Below the pieces are notes generated by a model. It was not told the origin of the DNA, ran no database searches, and saw nothing but the letters and a program-made list of their open reading frames with translations. From assembly GCF_025685565.1 (NCBI RefSeq), contig NZ_JAGSYE010000004.1, positions 186,001 to 250,000 on the forward strand: DNA of 64,000 nucleotides, read 5' to 3'. Below are positions 26,214-34,057 of the stretch, in pieces. Source of the stretch: Granulicella aggregans. GTDB taxonomy: Bacteria; Acidobacteriota; Terriglobia; Terriglobales; Acidobacteriaceae. Each line of letters starts with the position of its first letter. The first letter of the stretch is position 1. The translations under genes were made by a program, and so were the position numbers.

Positions 26214-29200
26214 CTAGAGATTCGCTACGGCTGCGGTAATGGCGATCGACGAGGCCAACTGTGCCGCGGTCAAGAGATTTCGCCAGAAGAGTGAAGCCCC
26301 GATCACCTTCTGCGGTACGACCACAACGTCGCCGGGATCGAGCTTCGTGGCGAGAACGGCTGGATCGAAGAGTCCGCCCGAGTGCCGCCCGATGACCGAG
26401 CCGTTCGCGCGGACAACGAAGATGTCCTTGCGGTTTGCCGTGTCGCTTGTTCCACCGGCATGTTGCAGATACCAGGCTGCGGTCTTGCCTGGGGTGAACG
26501 TAAGCGCGGTGGCGTTGTAGACCTGCCCGGTGACGAGAACAAATCCCGGACGCTTGGGAATGGTCAAGACGTCTCCCTGGCGCAACTCGATATCGGCAGG
26601 AGTGCTTTCCCAGCTGCTGATATCCGCGGTGATGTGCAGCACGAGACGGCCGGTGGGAGGTTCGCTCTTCAGGCGCGCCAGCACCTGGTCCTGCTGTGCC
26701 TGGATCAGCTTCAGCGTGGCTCCGGAGTCGCCCGATCCCAGGTTGGGCGCGAGGCGGGCCGAAGCCGAGCTCGTCTCAATCTGGCGTATCAGCTCCTCGC
26801 GGCTCTTCTGTTCAAGCTCGCGCACCTGGTCGCGCACCAGCACCGCGCCAGCGGGATAGGCTGTCTCGCGGAGCCCTCCGGCTCGGCGCAAAACGGAGCT
26901 GAGTCGCTCCCCTTCGCGAAAGCCATACGTGCCCGGATACGCTACTTGTCCTTCGAGCCGTACCGACTGGCCAATCTCGTTCCAGCCAGTGATCTGATGG
27001 ATGGTGAGAATGTCCCCTGGCTTGAGCGGAACATCGGCTCCCGGCTCGGTCCCCGCCACCGCCGCACCGATATGCACCGTCGCGATGCTTCCCGTGACTC
27101 GGTCTCCATTCAGCACTCCATAGCTGGTGAGGTCTGCCGTGGCGAGCAGGGCGTCGCGCTTGAATCCACCCGCCATACGGACGAGCTGCGCGACCGTCAT
27201 CCCCTTGGACATGGGATAGGAAGTCGGGCGCAGCACCTCGCCCTGGATCGTCACCTTGGGAGCATCGACCTGATATCGTCCCAGAACCCGGATCGTATCG
27301 AAGGGCTGAAGATCGACATTCCCATTCCCGATCAGCACATCCGGCACGCTGAAGTTGATCGTCTCTGCGTGAAGGTCCGGCGGTACCAGTCGGATGATCT
27401 CGCCATTCGACGCCGGCTCCGGCAGCAGGTCCTGATAGCTGCGCAAGACATCGCTCAGGCGCATGCCCTCGGTAAACGATCTCCGGCCGGGACGCAGGAC
27501 GTGTCCTTCAAGATAGATGGCGCGCTGGCTATAAGGCAGGATCTGCGCAACTCGAATGCGGTCCCCGTCTTTCACCTGGAATTCGGCTATGGCGACGTGG
27601 TCTGCGGCTGCGTTCTCTATGCCGGATGTCTTCAGCGTCACCGTCTCGCGCTGCCGATTGGCGTCGATCCGCTCGATCGTGATGTTCGCAAGCGAGGCCG
27701 CGGCAGTAAATCCGCCAGCGTCGTCGATCACCGCATCGAGAGTGGTTTCGCCCGGCTTCACTTCGTAGATCGCCGGACGCCTGATCGCGCCGGAGACTGC
27801 AACCTGCGCTCCTGCGGGAGGCACCAGCAAGGTATCTCCACTCTCGAAGTGAGCATCCTTACTGCGAACTCCGTGAAGCAGGAAGTCGTAGAGGTCGATG
27901 TCCTCCACAAGCTTCTCTCCGCGAAGATGCCGTGCCACGCGCAGCGATCCAGCCCCTGTGGGGCCGCCCGCCGCAAACAGCGCGCTCAAAGGAGTAGCAA
28001 GCGAGCTGATGTCGTAGCCGCCTGGCCGTTGCACATCGCCAACGACATACACCCGCACCGTGCGCAGGCGAGACACGGTAACGGTGACCTTCACATCCCG
28101 ATACTGCTTCTTCAGAGCGTCTTCGATCAGGCTCTGCGCGCGTTGCAGCGGAAGTCCCGACACGTCGAGCGAGCCCGCATCCGGCAGCAGGATACGGCCG
28201 TCGCGGTCAACCACGCGGTTGAGGCTTTGCGTCACGCCGCCCCACATATTGACGGTCAGCGTATCTCCCGCGCCCAAAACATAATCCGGACCCAATGGAA
28301 CGTCCAGCGGTGTGTCGCGGCCCGCGCCGTTGCGAGATGCCGCCGAGACATCGCGGTTTACGAAGACGTCTGAACCAAATCGCTTGAGTGAGGCCGTCTG
28401 CTCCGGGACCTGCGTGTACAGATCGCGCATCGACTGCAGGTTGTAGGGCGCAGGCTGGCGAAGCACCTTAGGCGCATCGGTCGAGGCGTTCACCGCCTCG
28501 CGTCCTCGCGTCTGGTCGTTATCGGGTGCATTGCCAGTAGATCTGATCGACCGGATCGTGTCGGCCGATCCGTCTCCGCGCAGGGACGATGAAAGTCCCA
28601 ATGCAGCAAGCTTGTCCGGGTCCGCTACGCCCGCCGTAGTACCTCGCCCAGCGAGCCCGGCAGCTGCCGGACCACCGCTCGGACTCGAACCCAGGCTCTG
28701 AAGATCGTCCTGCGAGACATATCCCCGTGCACGAAGAAACGTCGTGATGTTTGAGCGAAGATCGCTGTTCGTTGCGATCTGGCTGTAGAGCATCTGGTCA
28801 GAGATATCGTTGGCGTCGATCGGCGTGCCCTGCTGCTGCAGGCGATCCGCTACCTGCGACTTCAACTCCACAACCAGGTCGGGGTTCTGCTGCAGGATAT
28901 GGATGATCTGGTCCGACGATAAAGAGGCCGGAGCCACGAGGCTCTCAGCGTTCGAGAGTCGGCTCCGATCGTCCTGAGGGCTGTCGCTCTGCGGCGCGTC
29001 CGTGGCTCCGAGCCCCGAACTTGAAGTTCCGAGTTCCGGACTCGAAGACGATTGAGATGTGCTCTGAGGAGACGAAGCAGGCAATTCTTCCTGCGCGTGG
29101 GCTGGTTGCGCCAGCATCCCCACAAATCCCAGAACGGTCGCCAATGCAAGACGCGGCAACTTGCCGAGGTGCTCAGCCTCGGGTGTGACCGAGCTTCGAA

Positions 29201-29240
29201 TCTTCTTGCGGATAGTGAAGAAGGTGAACAATGTGGGCAT
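26214..29240 (-). CDS. Wza-like polysaccharide export protein with many SLBB domains
   Basis: The 1008-residue protein has a signal peptide (ending QPAHAQ), a low-complexity Ser/Gln linker (residues 40-90), a Poly_export domain (DYVLGAGDTLTVNMWGG), then at least five SLBB repeats (e.g. RVYVVGDVQRPGGYDISS, YLEGHVLRPGRRSF, IQGEVLRPTSYPMSKGM, RLEGQVAYPGTYGFREG, LVTGQVYNATALTF) and a C-terminal membrane-like segment. It is longer than Wza (about 380 residues), as is usual in Acidobacteria. First gene of the export operon, 29 bp after the -10 box of array C. Confidence 0.92.
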   Translation of the reverse strand: MPTLFTFFTIRKKIRSSVTPEAEHLGKLPRLALATVLGFVGMLAQPAHAQEELPASSPQSTSQSSSSPELGTSSSGLGATDAPQSDSPQDDRSRLSNAESLVAPASLSSDQIIHILQQNPDLVVELKSQVADRLQQQGTPIDANDISDQMLYSQIATNSDLRSNITTFLRARGYVSQDDLQSLGSSPSGGPAAAGLAGRGTTAGVADPDKLAALGLSSSLRGDGSADTIRSIRSTGNAPDNDQTRGREAVNASTDAPKVLRQPAPYNLQSMRDLYTQVPEQTASLKRFGSDVFVNRDVSAASRNGAGRDTPLDVPLGPDYVLGAGDTLTVNMWGGVTQSLNRVVDRDGRILLPDAGSLDVSGLPLQRAQSLIEDALKKQYRDVKVTVTVSRLRTVRVYVVGDVQRPGGYDISSLATPLSALFAAGGPTGAGSLRVARHLRGEKLVEDIDLYDFLLHGVRSKDAHFESGDTLLVPPAGAQVAVSGAIRRPAIYEVKPGETTLDAVIDDAGGFTAAASLANITIERIDANRQRETVTLKTSGIENAAADHVAIAEFQVKDGDRIRVAQILPYSQRAIYLEGHVLRPGRRSFTEGMRLSDVLRSYQDLLPEPASNGEIIRLVPPDLHAETINFSVPDVLIGNGNVDLQPFDTIRVLGRYQVDAPKVTIQGEVLRPTSYPMSKGMTVAQLVRMAGGFKRDALLATADLTSYGVLNGDRVTGSIATVHIGAAVAGTEPGADVPLKPGDILTIHQITGWNEIGQSVRLEGQVAYPGTYGFREGERLSSVLRRAGGLRETAYPAGAVLVRDQVRELEQKSREELIRQIETSSASARLAPNLGSGDSGATLKLIQAQQDQVLARLKSEPPTGRLVLHITADISSWESTPADIELRQGDVLTIPKRPGFVLVTGQVYNATALTFTPGKTAAWYLQHAGGTSDTANRKDIFVVRANGSVIGRHSGGLFDPAVLATKLDPGDVVVVPQKVIGASLFWRNLLTAAQLASSIAITAAVANL

Positions 29241-29268
29241 ACGCTTTCTCTTTTTCTCTTCGTCTCAT

Positions 29269-29332
29269 ACCGTAAGGACTGGGGAACGAGCGGGTGTCAT
29301 GGGAACGTCTGGCAAATGTCATTCTTTTGTTG
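29269..29332 (-). promoter_or_regulatory. Box array C and -10 for the polysaccharide export operon
   Basis: Plus-strand hexamers GTGTCA (29294), ACGTCT (29305), ATGTCA (29316) and TTGTTG (29327) are on an exact 11-bp period. The -10 box TACGGT (29274-29269) follows after 19 bp. The leader is only about 22 nt to ATG 29240. Confidence 0.82.
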
Positions 29333-29413
29333 AGCGCTTTTCTCTTCACACGCCGATAGGTCATAGCGAATCACCCAAGGCAAATCGCAGCGTTCGGGAA
29401 GATCAGCTCCGGC

Positions 29414-30076
29414 TTAGCAAGCCATCGTCGACAGACGAAACGTTGGATCGCATCTCCGGTACTCGACCAGCTCCGAGATACTCAACGTGACCAGGTCGTA
29501 CCGTCTCGCAAACCGGCTAACCTCCGTTCCCTTGGCCATGCTTCCATCCGGGTTCGTGATCTCACAGATCACAGCTGCCGGCTGAAGTCCCGAGAGCTGC
29601 GCTAAATCGACCGATCCTTCGGTGTGTCCTTCGCGTTCCAACACACCGCCAGGCGCTGCACGAAGAGGAAACACATGTCCGGGCCGGACCAGGTCGCGCG
29701 GCTGAGCATCCGCAGCGACGGCGGCACGTATCGTCGCAACCCTGTCCGCTGCGGAGACGCCCGTCGAAATGCCATCGCGCGCGTCGATCGTGATGGTGAA
29801 GGCAGTCTGGTGACAGCTTTCGTTCGTCGACACCATCTGGGGCAGATCCAAACGGTCTAGCGTCTCGGACGTCAGGCATAGGCATACGATCCCGCTGCCT
29901 TCCCGGATGAACTGGGCCATCGTCGGTACGGAGATCGTCTCGGCTGCCGTGACCAAATCAGCTTCGTTCTCGCGATCGAAGTCGTCGACAAGAATGATGG
30001 GACGCCCCAGGCGCATCTCTTCGATTGCGCGTGCGAGCCGCTCTTCAAAGGGAAAGAGCAGCGATGGAGACGTCAT
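29414..30076 (-). CDS. ribB: 3,4-dihydroxy-2-butanone-4-phosphate synthase
   Basis: About 220 residues from MTSPSLLF (ATG 30076). RibB motifs: [12 protein letters not shown] (acidic Mg site), [29 protein letters not shown], and [14 protein letters not shown]. It converts ribulose 5-phosphate to the four-carbon precursor of riboflavin. It is a stand-alone RibB without the fused GTP cyclohydrolase; ribA lies 11 kb away in the same apparent regulon. No FMN riboswitch is visible in the leader; box array D precedes it instead. Confidence 0.93.
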   Translation of the reverse strand: MTSPSLLFPFEERLARAIEEMRLGRPIILVDDFDRENEADLVTAAETISVPTMAQFIREGSGIVCLCLTSETLDRLDLPQMVSTNESCHQTAFTITIDARDGISTGVSAADRVATIRAAVAADAQPRDLVRPGHVFPLRAAPGGVLEREGHTEGSVDLAQLSGLQPAAVICEITNPDGSMAKGTEVSRFARRYDLVTLSISELVEYRRCDPTFRLSTMAC

Positions 30077-30170
30077 GACAACGGAAGAAAGCGGCGACAT
30101 GAACAGACCTCGGCGGGGTGAGCGACAGCATCACCGCATTGACTCGACCTTGTGAGGACGAGATAGTCCG

Positions 30171-30234
30171 ACTCTAGCCAGCCCTCGCGCGCCAGTTGTC
30201 ACATGGGAGTAAAGCAAATGTCACTCTCCTGTTG
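30171..30234 (-). promoter_or_regulatory. Box array D and -10 for ribB
   Basis: Plus-strand hexamers TTGTCA (30196), GAGTAA (30207, degenerate), ATGTCA (30218) and CTGTTG (30229) keep the 11-bp period. The -10 box TAGAGT (30176-30171) lies 19 bp downstream. Confidence 0.78.
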
Positions 30235-30325
30235 CACCGGCTTGCAAAGAAAAAGCGAGAGAGCCGAGGCTTTGAAGACCGAGGCGTAGCTCCCTTTCGA
30301 GTGTTCGCAAATGCGCTCGCTGAAT

Positions 30326-30389
30326 TGACAATGAAGTGACAATCCCCAGACGATCCCGAGACACGACGCGCCGGCGACCCCGCTACAGT
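30326..30389 (+). promoter_or_regulatory. Box array E and -10 for the outer-membrane protein/cytochrome operon
   Basis: Hexamers TGACAA (30326), TGACAA (30337), AGACGA (30348) and AGACAC (30359) are 11 bp apart, then 19 bp, then TACAGT (30384-30389). ATG 30397 is 8 bp after the -10, so the message may be leaderless. Confidence 0.78.
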
Positions 30390-30396
30390 TCGTGCT

Positions 30397-31458
30397 ATGG
30401 CACACCCTTTCAACAAACTCCGCCCCCCAGGATTGGCGAGGCTCTTTCAGTTGGCCACTCTATCTTTGACCGCGCTGGCCCTCGCGCGATCCGGGGTCGC
30501 CCAGGATACGCCGCTGCTCTCCGGCGGTGTCGGCTTCTTCACAACAACCAACGCGGGTCAGACCAGCTACTCTCCGATGATCGAGCCCTTGATCGCAGCG
30601 CCCATCGGGTCGCACATCCTGGTGGAATCGCGTGCGATCCTTCTGGAGAACTTCGCACCCAACGGAGGCAATAACCCTGGCTATGACCACAGCCACTTCG
30701 TCAGTCTCACTTATCTTCAGGGCGACTATCTGGTTTCGCGTCGCCTGACGATCGTTGGCGGCAGCTTCCTCATCCCCTTCAACACCTATAACGATCGCCT
30801 CTCCGAGATATGGATCGGCAACTTCCAGGGTGGTCCCCTGACTGCCGGCCTCGGCACCGAAGGTACAGGTACAGGGACGGGCGGTATGCTGAGCGGGTCC
30901 GCCATATCCCGCCATAAATACTCCATCAGCTACAACGCCTACTTTTCCAGCCATGCGGGCAACCAATACTTCGCTTCCAACCGGTCCGTGGGAGGACGTT
31001 CGAGCCTCTACCTGCCCGATCATCGTCTTGAGATCGGGCTCTCTTACAACCGCGTCCTGCAGGGTACACACGAAAACTTCTACGGTGGACACCTCTGGTG
31101 GGAGCCAGCCAACTCCGGCTTCGAGCTCCGCTCAGAGTTCTCTCGCGGTCACCACGCCCAAGGCTTCTGGATTGAAACCGCCTATCGCACCCCGGCCTTT
31201 GGCGGATTCGATAGCATCGTCGGCCGCATCGAGCCGGTATTTCGAATGAACCAGAGCTTCCGCCGCGACACGTTGTTCAGTGACAGTCTGCCACTGGTCA
31301 ACACGCAGCGCGCGGACTTCGGTATCGACTACAACCTTCCGCACAACACCCGCATACTCACCAGCTATTCGCGGCAATTTGCCTCGACTGGAAACTCCAA
31401 TATCTGGCAGACCGGGATCGTCTATCGCTTCCTCTTCCCAGCTTGGAAAGGAAAGTAA
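30397..31458 (+). CDS. Outer-membrane beta-barrel-like protein
   Basis: The 353-residue product has a signal peptide (ALARSGVAQ) and repeated amphipathic strands (HRLEIGLSYNRVLQ, TRILTSYSRQF, WQTGIVYRFLF), ending in a short basic tail. About 12-16 strands can be drawn. I do not recognise the family. It is followed one base later by a small cytochrome c gene, suggesting the pair works together in envelope electron transfer, but that is inference. Confidence 0.75.
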   Translation: MAHPFNKLRPPGLARLFQLATLSLTALALARSGVAQDTPLLSGGVGFFTTTNAGQTSYSPMIEPLIAAPIGSHILVESRAILLENFAPNGGNNPGYDHSHFVSLTYLQGDYLVSRRLTIVGGSFLIPFNTYNDRLSEIWIGNFQGGPLTAGLGTEGTGTGTGGMLSGSAISRHKYSISYNAYFSSHAGNQYFASNRSVGGRSSLYLPDHRLEIGLSYNRVLQGTHENFYGGHLWWEPANSGFELRSEFSRGHHAQGFWIETAYRTPAFGGFDSIVGRIEPVFRMNQSFRRDTLFSDSLPLVNTQRADFGIDYNLPHNTRILTSYSRQFASTGNSNIWQTGIVYRFLFPAWKGK

Positions 31459-31459
31459 G

Positions 31460-31762
31460 ATGAACACGAAGCAGATGATTGTTGCCTTATGCCTCTTTGC
31501 ATCCTCAGTCTCGTTTGCGGAGGCGGCATCGCAAGCCTCGCCCCCCTCTCGCCAGGCCGGAAAGAACAAGACAGCCGCGCCGTCTCAACCGCAACACGAA
31601 GAAGAAGGTGCCCGCATCTTCCATCAAAATTGCTCACGGTGCCACAACACTCCGGAAGGCTTTTCGCCGAGCATCTCTGGAACCGTGGTAAAGCACATGA
31701 GGGTCCGAGCATCGCTAAGCGCGGAAGATGAAAAGCAGCTCCTTCACTTTCTAAATCCGTAA
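31460..31762 (+). CDS. Small monoheme cytochrome c
   Basis: The 100-residue product has a signal peptide (MNTKQMIVALCLFASSVSFA). A single heme c site CSRCH in FHQNCSRCHNTP is followed by VVKHMRVRASLSAEDEKQLLHFL; the methionine may be the distal ligand. Ribosome site GGAAAGGAAAG overlaps the end of the upstream gene. A periplasmic electron carrier co-transcribed with the barrel protein. Confidence 0.88.
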   Translation: MNTKQMIVALCLFASSVSFAEAASQASPPSRQAGKNKTAAPSQPQHEEEGARIFHQNCSRCHNTPEGFSPSISGTVVKHMRVRASLSAEDEKQLLHFLNP

Positions 31763-31786
31763 CAACGCGTTTCTCATCTATAACTC

Positions 31787-31818
31787 AAAGCCCTTCCGGC
31801 AAAGGTCGGCAGGGCTTT
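31787..31818. terminator. Bidirectional hairpin between cytochrome c and PhyH genes
   Basis: AAAGCCCT (31787-31794) pairs with AGGGCTTT (31811-31818), with an inner CCGGC/GTCGG stem. A-rich and T-rich ends give a usable terminator for both converging genes. Confidence 0.75.
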
Positions 31819-31834
31819 AATCCTGCGCCCGCAC

Positions 31835-32773
31835 CTACTCCAGTTGGCTGATCATCCTGAGATACCTGGCGCGCTTAGCCGGTGCCGCGGCCGTATCCGC
31901 AAGGCTTGCCAACTCGGCCTTCGAAGGCTGAAGCGTCAGCGGCAACTTCTTCCAGTAGAACTTCAACTCGTCCGAGGTCCAGCCGGCATAGGTCTTCTCC
32001 CACGACTTACCCGATTCGCCAGCGAATACAAGATTGGCCGGATTGAGAGTTCGGCGGGCATCCTGAAACCTGCAATCGATCGAAAGTCGCATCTGGTCCG
32101 ACAGGTTCAGCGAAGCTGCGTGGACTGTGAGGCTATGAAAGATCAGGACGTCGCCCGCATTCACCTGGCCACCAACCCACTCGATCCCAGCTGCCGCATC
32201 CTCCGGGATCTCAGGCACGTGAAGGTTGTCGCGCTCGTGATGTTGAATTCCGTGACGATGCGATCCCTCCAGTATCCGTAACGGACCGACTTCGACGGGA
32301 CAGTCGTGCAGCGGAATCCACACCGTATAAAACTCTGGGTCACCTCCCATGAACTCATAGTCCTGGTGAGCATGCGTCACCAGGCGCTCGCACTTCGGGA
32401 AGATCAGTCTGCCGATCGGCTTGGGGTGAACCAGCACCTGATCGCCCGCAAGCATCTCCATTACGTTCCGCAGGGAAAGACCATGCGGCAACCGGTGCAG
32501 CGACTCAAGGTTGAAGACCTCCTGGTATACGCGTTTGAATCCCGGATCAGGATCGCCGCATGCCGCTCCTGCCGCCGAAAATCTCTCTCTTGGGTCATGC
32601 TCTGTATCTAGCCAACCTGCCCGCGAGAGCACTCGTGTTACGTCGTTCAGCGCGGTGTCGATGGCCTTTCTGTCGAGCAGATCGCGGACCAATAAATAGC
32701 CCCTCGTACCCACTTCATCTTGTAGAACCTCAGAGGTAAGCTCAGATCGGCTTACTTCGTGGAAAGCCTTCAC
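31835..32773 (-). CDS. Phytanoyl-CoA dioxygenase (PhyH)-like Fe(II)/2-oxoglutarate oxygenase
   Basis: The 312-residue product shows the facial triad: HQDYEFMGG (HxD) near residue 134 and distal His in FHSLTVHAAS. The Arg in RLSIDCRFQ would bind 2-oxoglutarate. Family members hydroxylate or halogenate small molecules or sugars. It is transcribed alone from box array F1, divergent from the HprK-like gene. A tailoring enzyme for the product of the radical-SAM operon is a reasonable guess. Confidence 0.88.
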   Translation of the reverse strand: MKAFHEVSRSELTSEVLQDEVGTRGYLLVRDLLDRKAIDTALNDVTRVLSRAGWLDTEHDPRERFSAAGAACGDPDPGFKRVYQEVFNLESLHRLPHGLSLRNVMEMLAGDQVLVHPKPIGRLIFPKCERLVTHAHQDYEFMGGDPEFYTVWIPLHDCPVEVGPLRILEGSHRHGIQHHERDNLHVPEIPEDAAAGIEWVGGQVNAGDVLIFHSLTVHAASLNLSDQMRLSIDCRFQDARRTLNPANLVFAGESGKSWEKTYAGWTSDELKFYWKKLPLTLQPSKAELASLADTAAAPAKRARYLRMISQLE

Positions 32774-32819
32774 GCCTGTCTCCTCCAGTCACCTCGATCT
32801 CAATCAAGGCCTACTGGCG

Positions 32820-32883
32820 ACGATAGTGAATCGCATCTTCGGAGGTGTCTCTCGATGGTCTTGCGCTTGTCAATTGATTGTCA
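32820..32883 (-). promoter_or_regulatory. Box array F1 and -10 for the PhyH gene
   Basis: Plus-strand hexamers GTGTCT (32845), TGGTCT (32856), TTGTCA (32867) and TTGTCA (32878) are on an 11-bp period. The -10 box TATCGT (32825-32820) follows after 19 bp. Confidence 0.8.
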
Positions 32884-32909
32884 CGGTCGATCGTCACCAG
32901 GAATTGCCG

Positions 32910-32973
32910 CGTGAAACACGTGACAATTCCGTGACGTCAAAATGACAAGCGCCGAGCGCTTTGTCGCTATCCT
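32910..32973 (+). promoter_or_regulatory. Box array F2 and -10 for the HprK-like gene
   Basis: Hexamers TGACAA (32921), TGACGT (32932) and TGACAA (32943), with a weak CGTGAA at 32910, then 19 bp, then TATCCT (32968-32973). It diverges from F1; 26 bp separate the innermost strong hexamers. Confidence 0.8.
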
Positions 32974-33031
32974 CGAAGAAGCCTTCAGAGCCTCTCAAGG
33001 CAACTAAAGGTTCATTGCAAAGGACGGCGGG

Positions 33032-34048
33032 ATGGCAAAAATGGCGGCTCTACAGGGCCCACAACAGAGCGGCGTCCCGCCCGTACCGCACAGGCCTCAG
33101 GACGCTCTGCTCTACGATATGGAGCTTCCACTTCGCGCTACGTTCTACCCACTTGGCTTTGCGGTCGACGTCCTGACGAATGACCCCGCCGTCCTCCTCG
33201 CCGCTCAAGAGAGCTTTGGTCATCGCCGCCTGCGCCACGGCAACACTGCCTTGCAGATTCGCGTCGGAGTCAGCGCAACCGGCGGCGATGCCTGCCCGCC
33301 TGAACCTACGCGCCGCGAGTACAACCACCTCTACTCACTCACGGCCGATCCTCAAAACCACGCGATGCTCGATCTCAAGACATGCACCAGCTTCGTCTGG
33401 CTCAATCGTTCGGCGGTGAGCAACAGCCTCTACCTTCGCTATAACTTTCTCGAGAAAGTGGTCTATCTCCTGCTCGGCGCGTCGGTCGTTACGGATCTCC
33501 ACGCCGCATGTGTCAGCAAGAAAGGGAAGGGAATTCTTCTTTGCGGTGAATCCGGTGCTGGCAAATCGACACTCGCCTATGCCTGCGCGCGAGCCGGATG
33601 GACCTATACCTCCGATGACACCAGCTACCTCATCAATGACTCTGCAACTCCTCGCGTCGTCGGACACGCGCATCGCATACGCTTTCGCCCCACAGCCAAG
33701 GACATCTTTCCGGAGCTGGCAAGCTACGAAGTGACGCCACGGATGGAGGGCAAGCCGTCGCTCGAGATTCCTTCCTCCGAGCTGCCCGTCCACTCGACGG
33801 CGGTTGAGGCAGGAATCTACTCCATTGTCTATCTGAAGCGAAGCCGATCCCCACGCACCAGGCTCATCCCGCTGCCCGCAGGAACCGCGACGGAACGCAC
33901 TCGGAACGAACTCTTTTCGGCCGGAGAGATTCGCGCAAAGCACGAGAAGATCCTGGAGATACTCTCGCCCGTGCCCACCTTCGAACTCCAGTACAGCGTC
34001 CTCGATTATGCGATCTATGAACTGGACCGCCTGGTCCAGAAGTCATAG
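33032..34048 (+). CDS. HprK-like serine kinase domain protein
   Basis: The 338-residue product carries a Walker A GESGAGKSTLAYACARAG near residue 174 and the HprK second motif YTSDDTSYLI, matching the HPr-kinase C-terminal catalytic domain. The N-terminal 160 residues do not resemble canonical HprK. Relatives occur in exopolysaccharide/exosortase loci and in peptide-maturation loci, usually with a PF14907-type nucleotidyltransferase as found here (42854-44206). The substrate is unknown and no HPr gene is nearby. Confidence 0.82.
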   Translation: MAKMAALQGPQQSGVPPVPHRPQDALLYDMELPLRATFYPLGFAVDVLTNDPAVLLAAQESFGHRRLRHGNTALQIRVGVSATGGDACPPEPTRREYNHLYSLTADPQNHAMLDLKTCTSFVWLNRSAVSNSLYLRYNFLEKVVYLLLGASVVTDLHAACVSKKGKGILLCGESGAGKSTLAYACARAGWTYTSDDTSYLINDSATPRVVGHAHRIRFRPTAKDIFPELASYEVTPRMEGKPSLEIPSSELPVHSTAVEAGIYSIVYLKRSRSPRTRLIPLPAGTATERTRNELFSAGEIRAKHEKILEILSPVPTFELQYSVLDYAIYELDRLVQKS

Positions 34049-34057
34049 TGCGCGGAG

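Noticed and set aside
26382-28373. 663-codon plus-strand open frame inside the SLBB gene
   Set aside because: It is the antisense shadow of a clear export protein; long shadows are expected in GC-rich DNA.
30077-30170. FMN riboswitch in the ribB leader
   Set aside because: The leader is about 90 nt and lacks the conserved FMN-element segments; I see no supporting fold.
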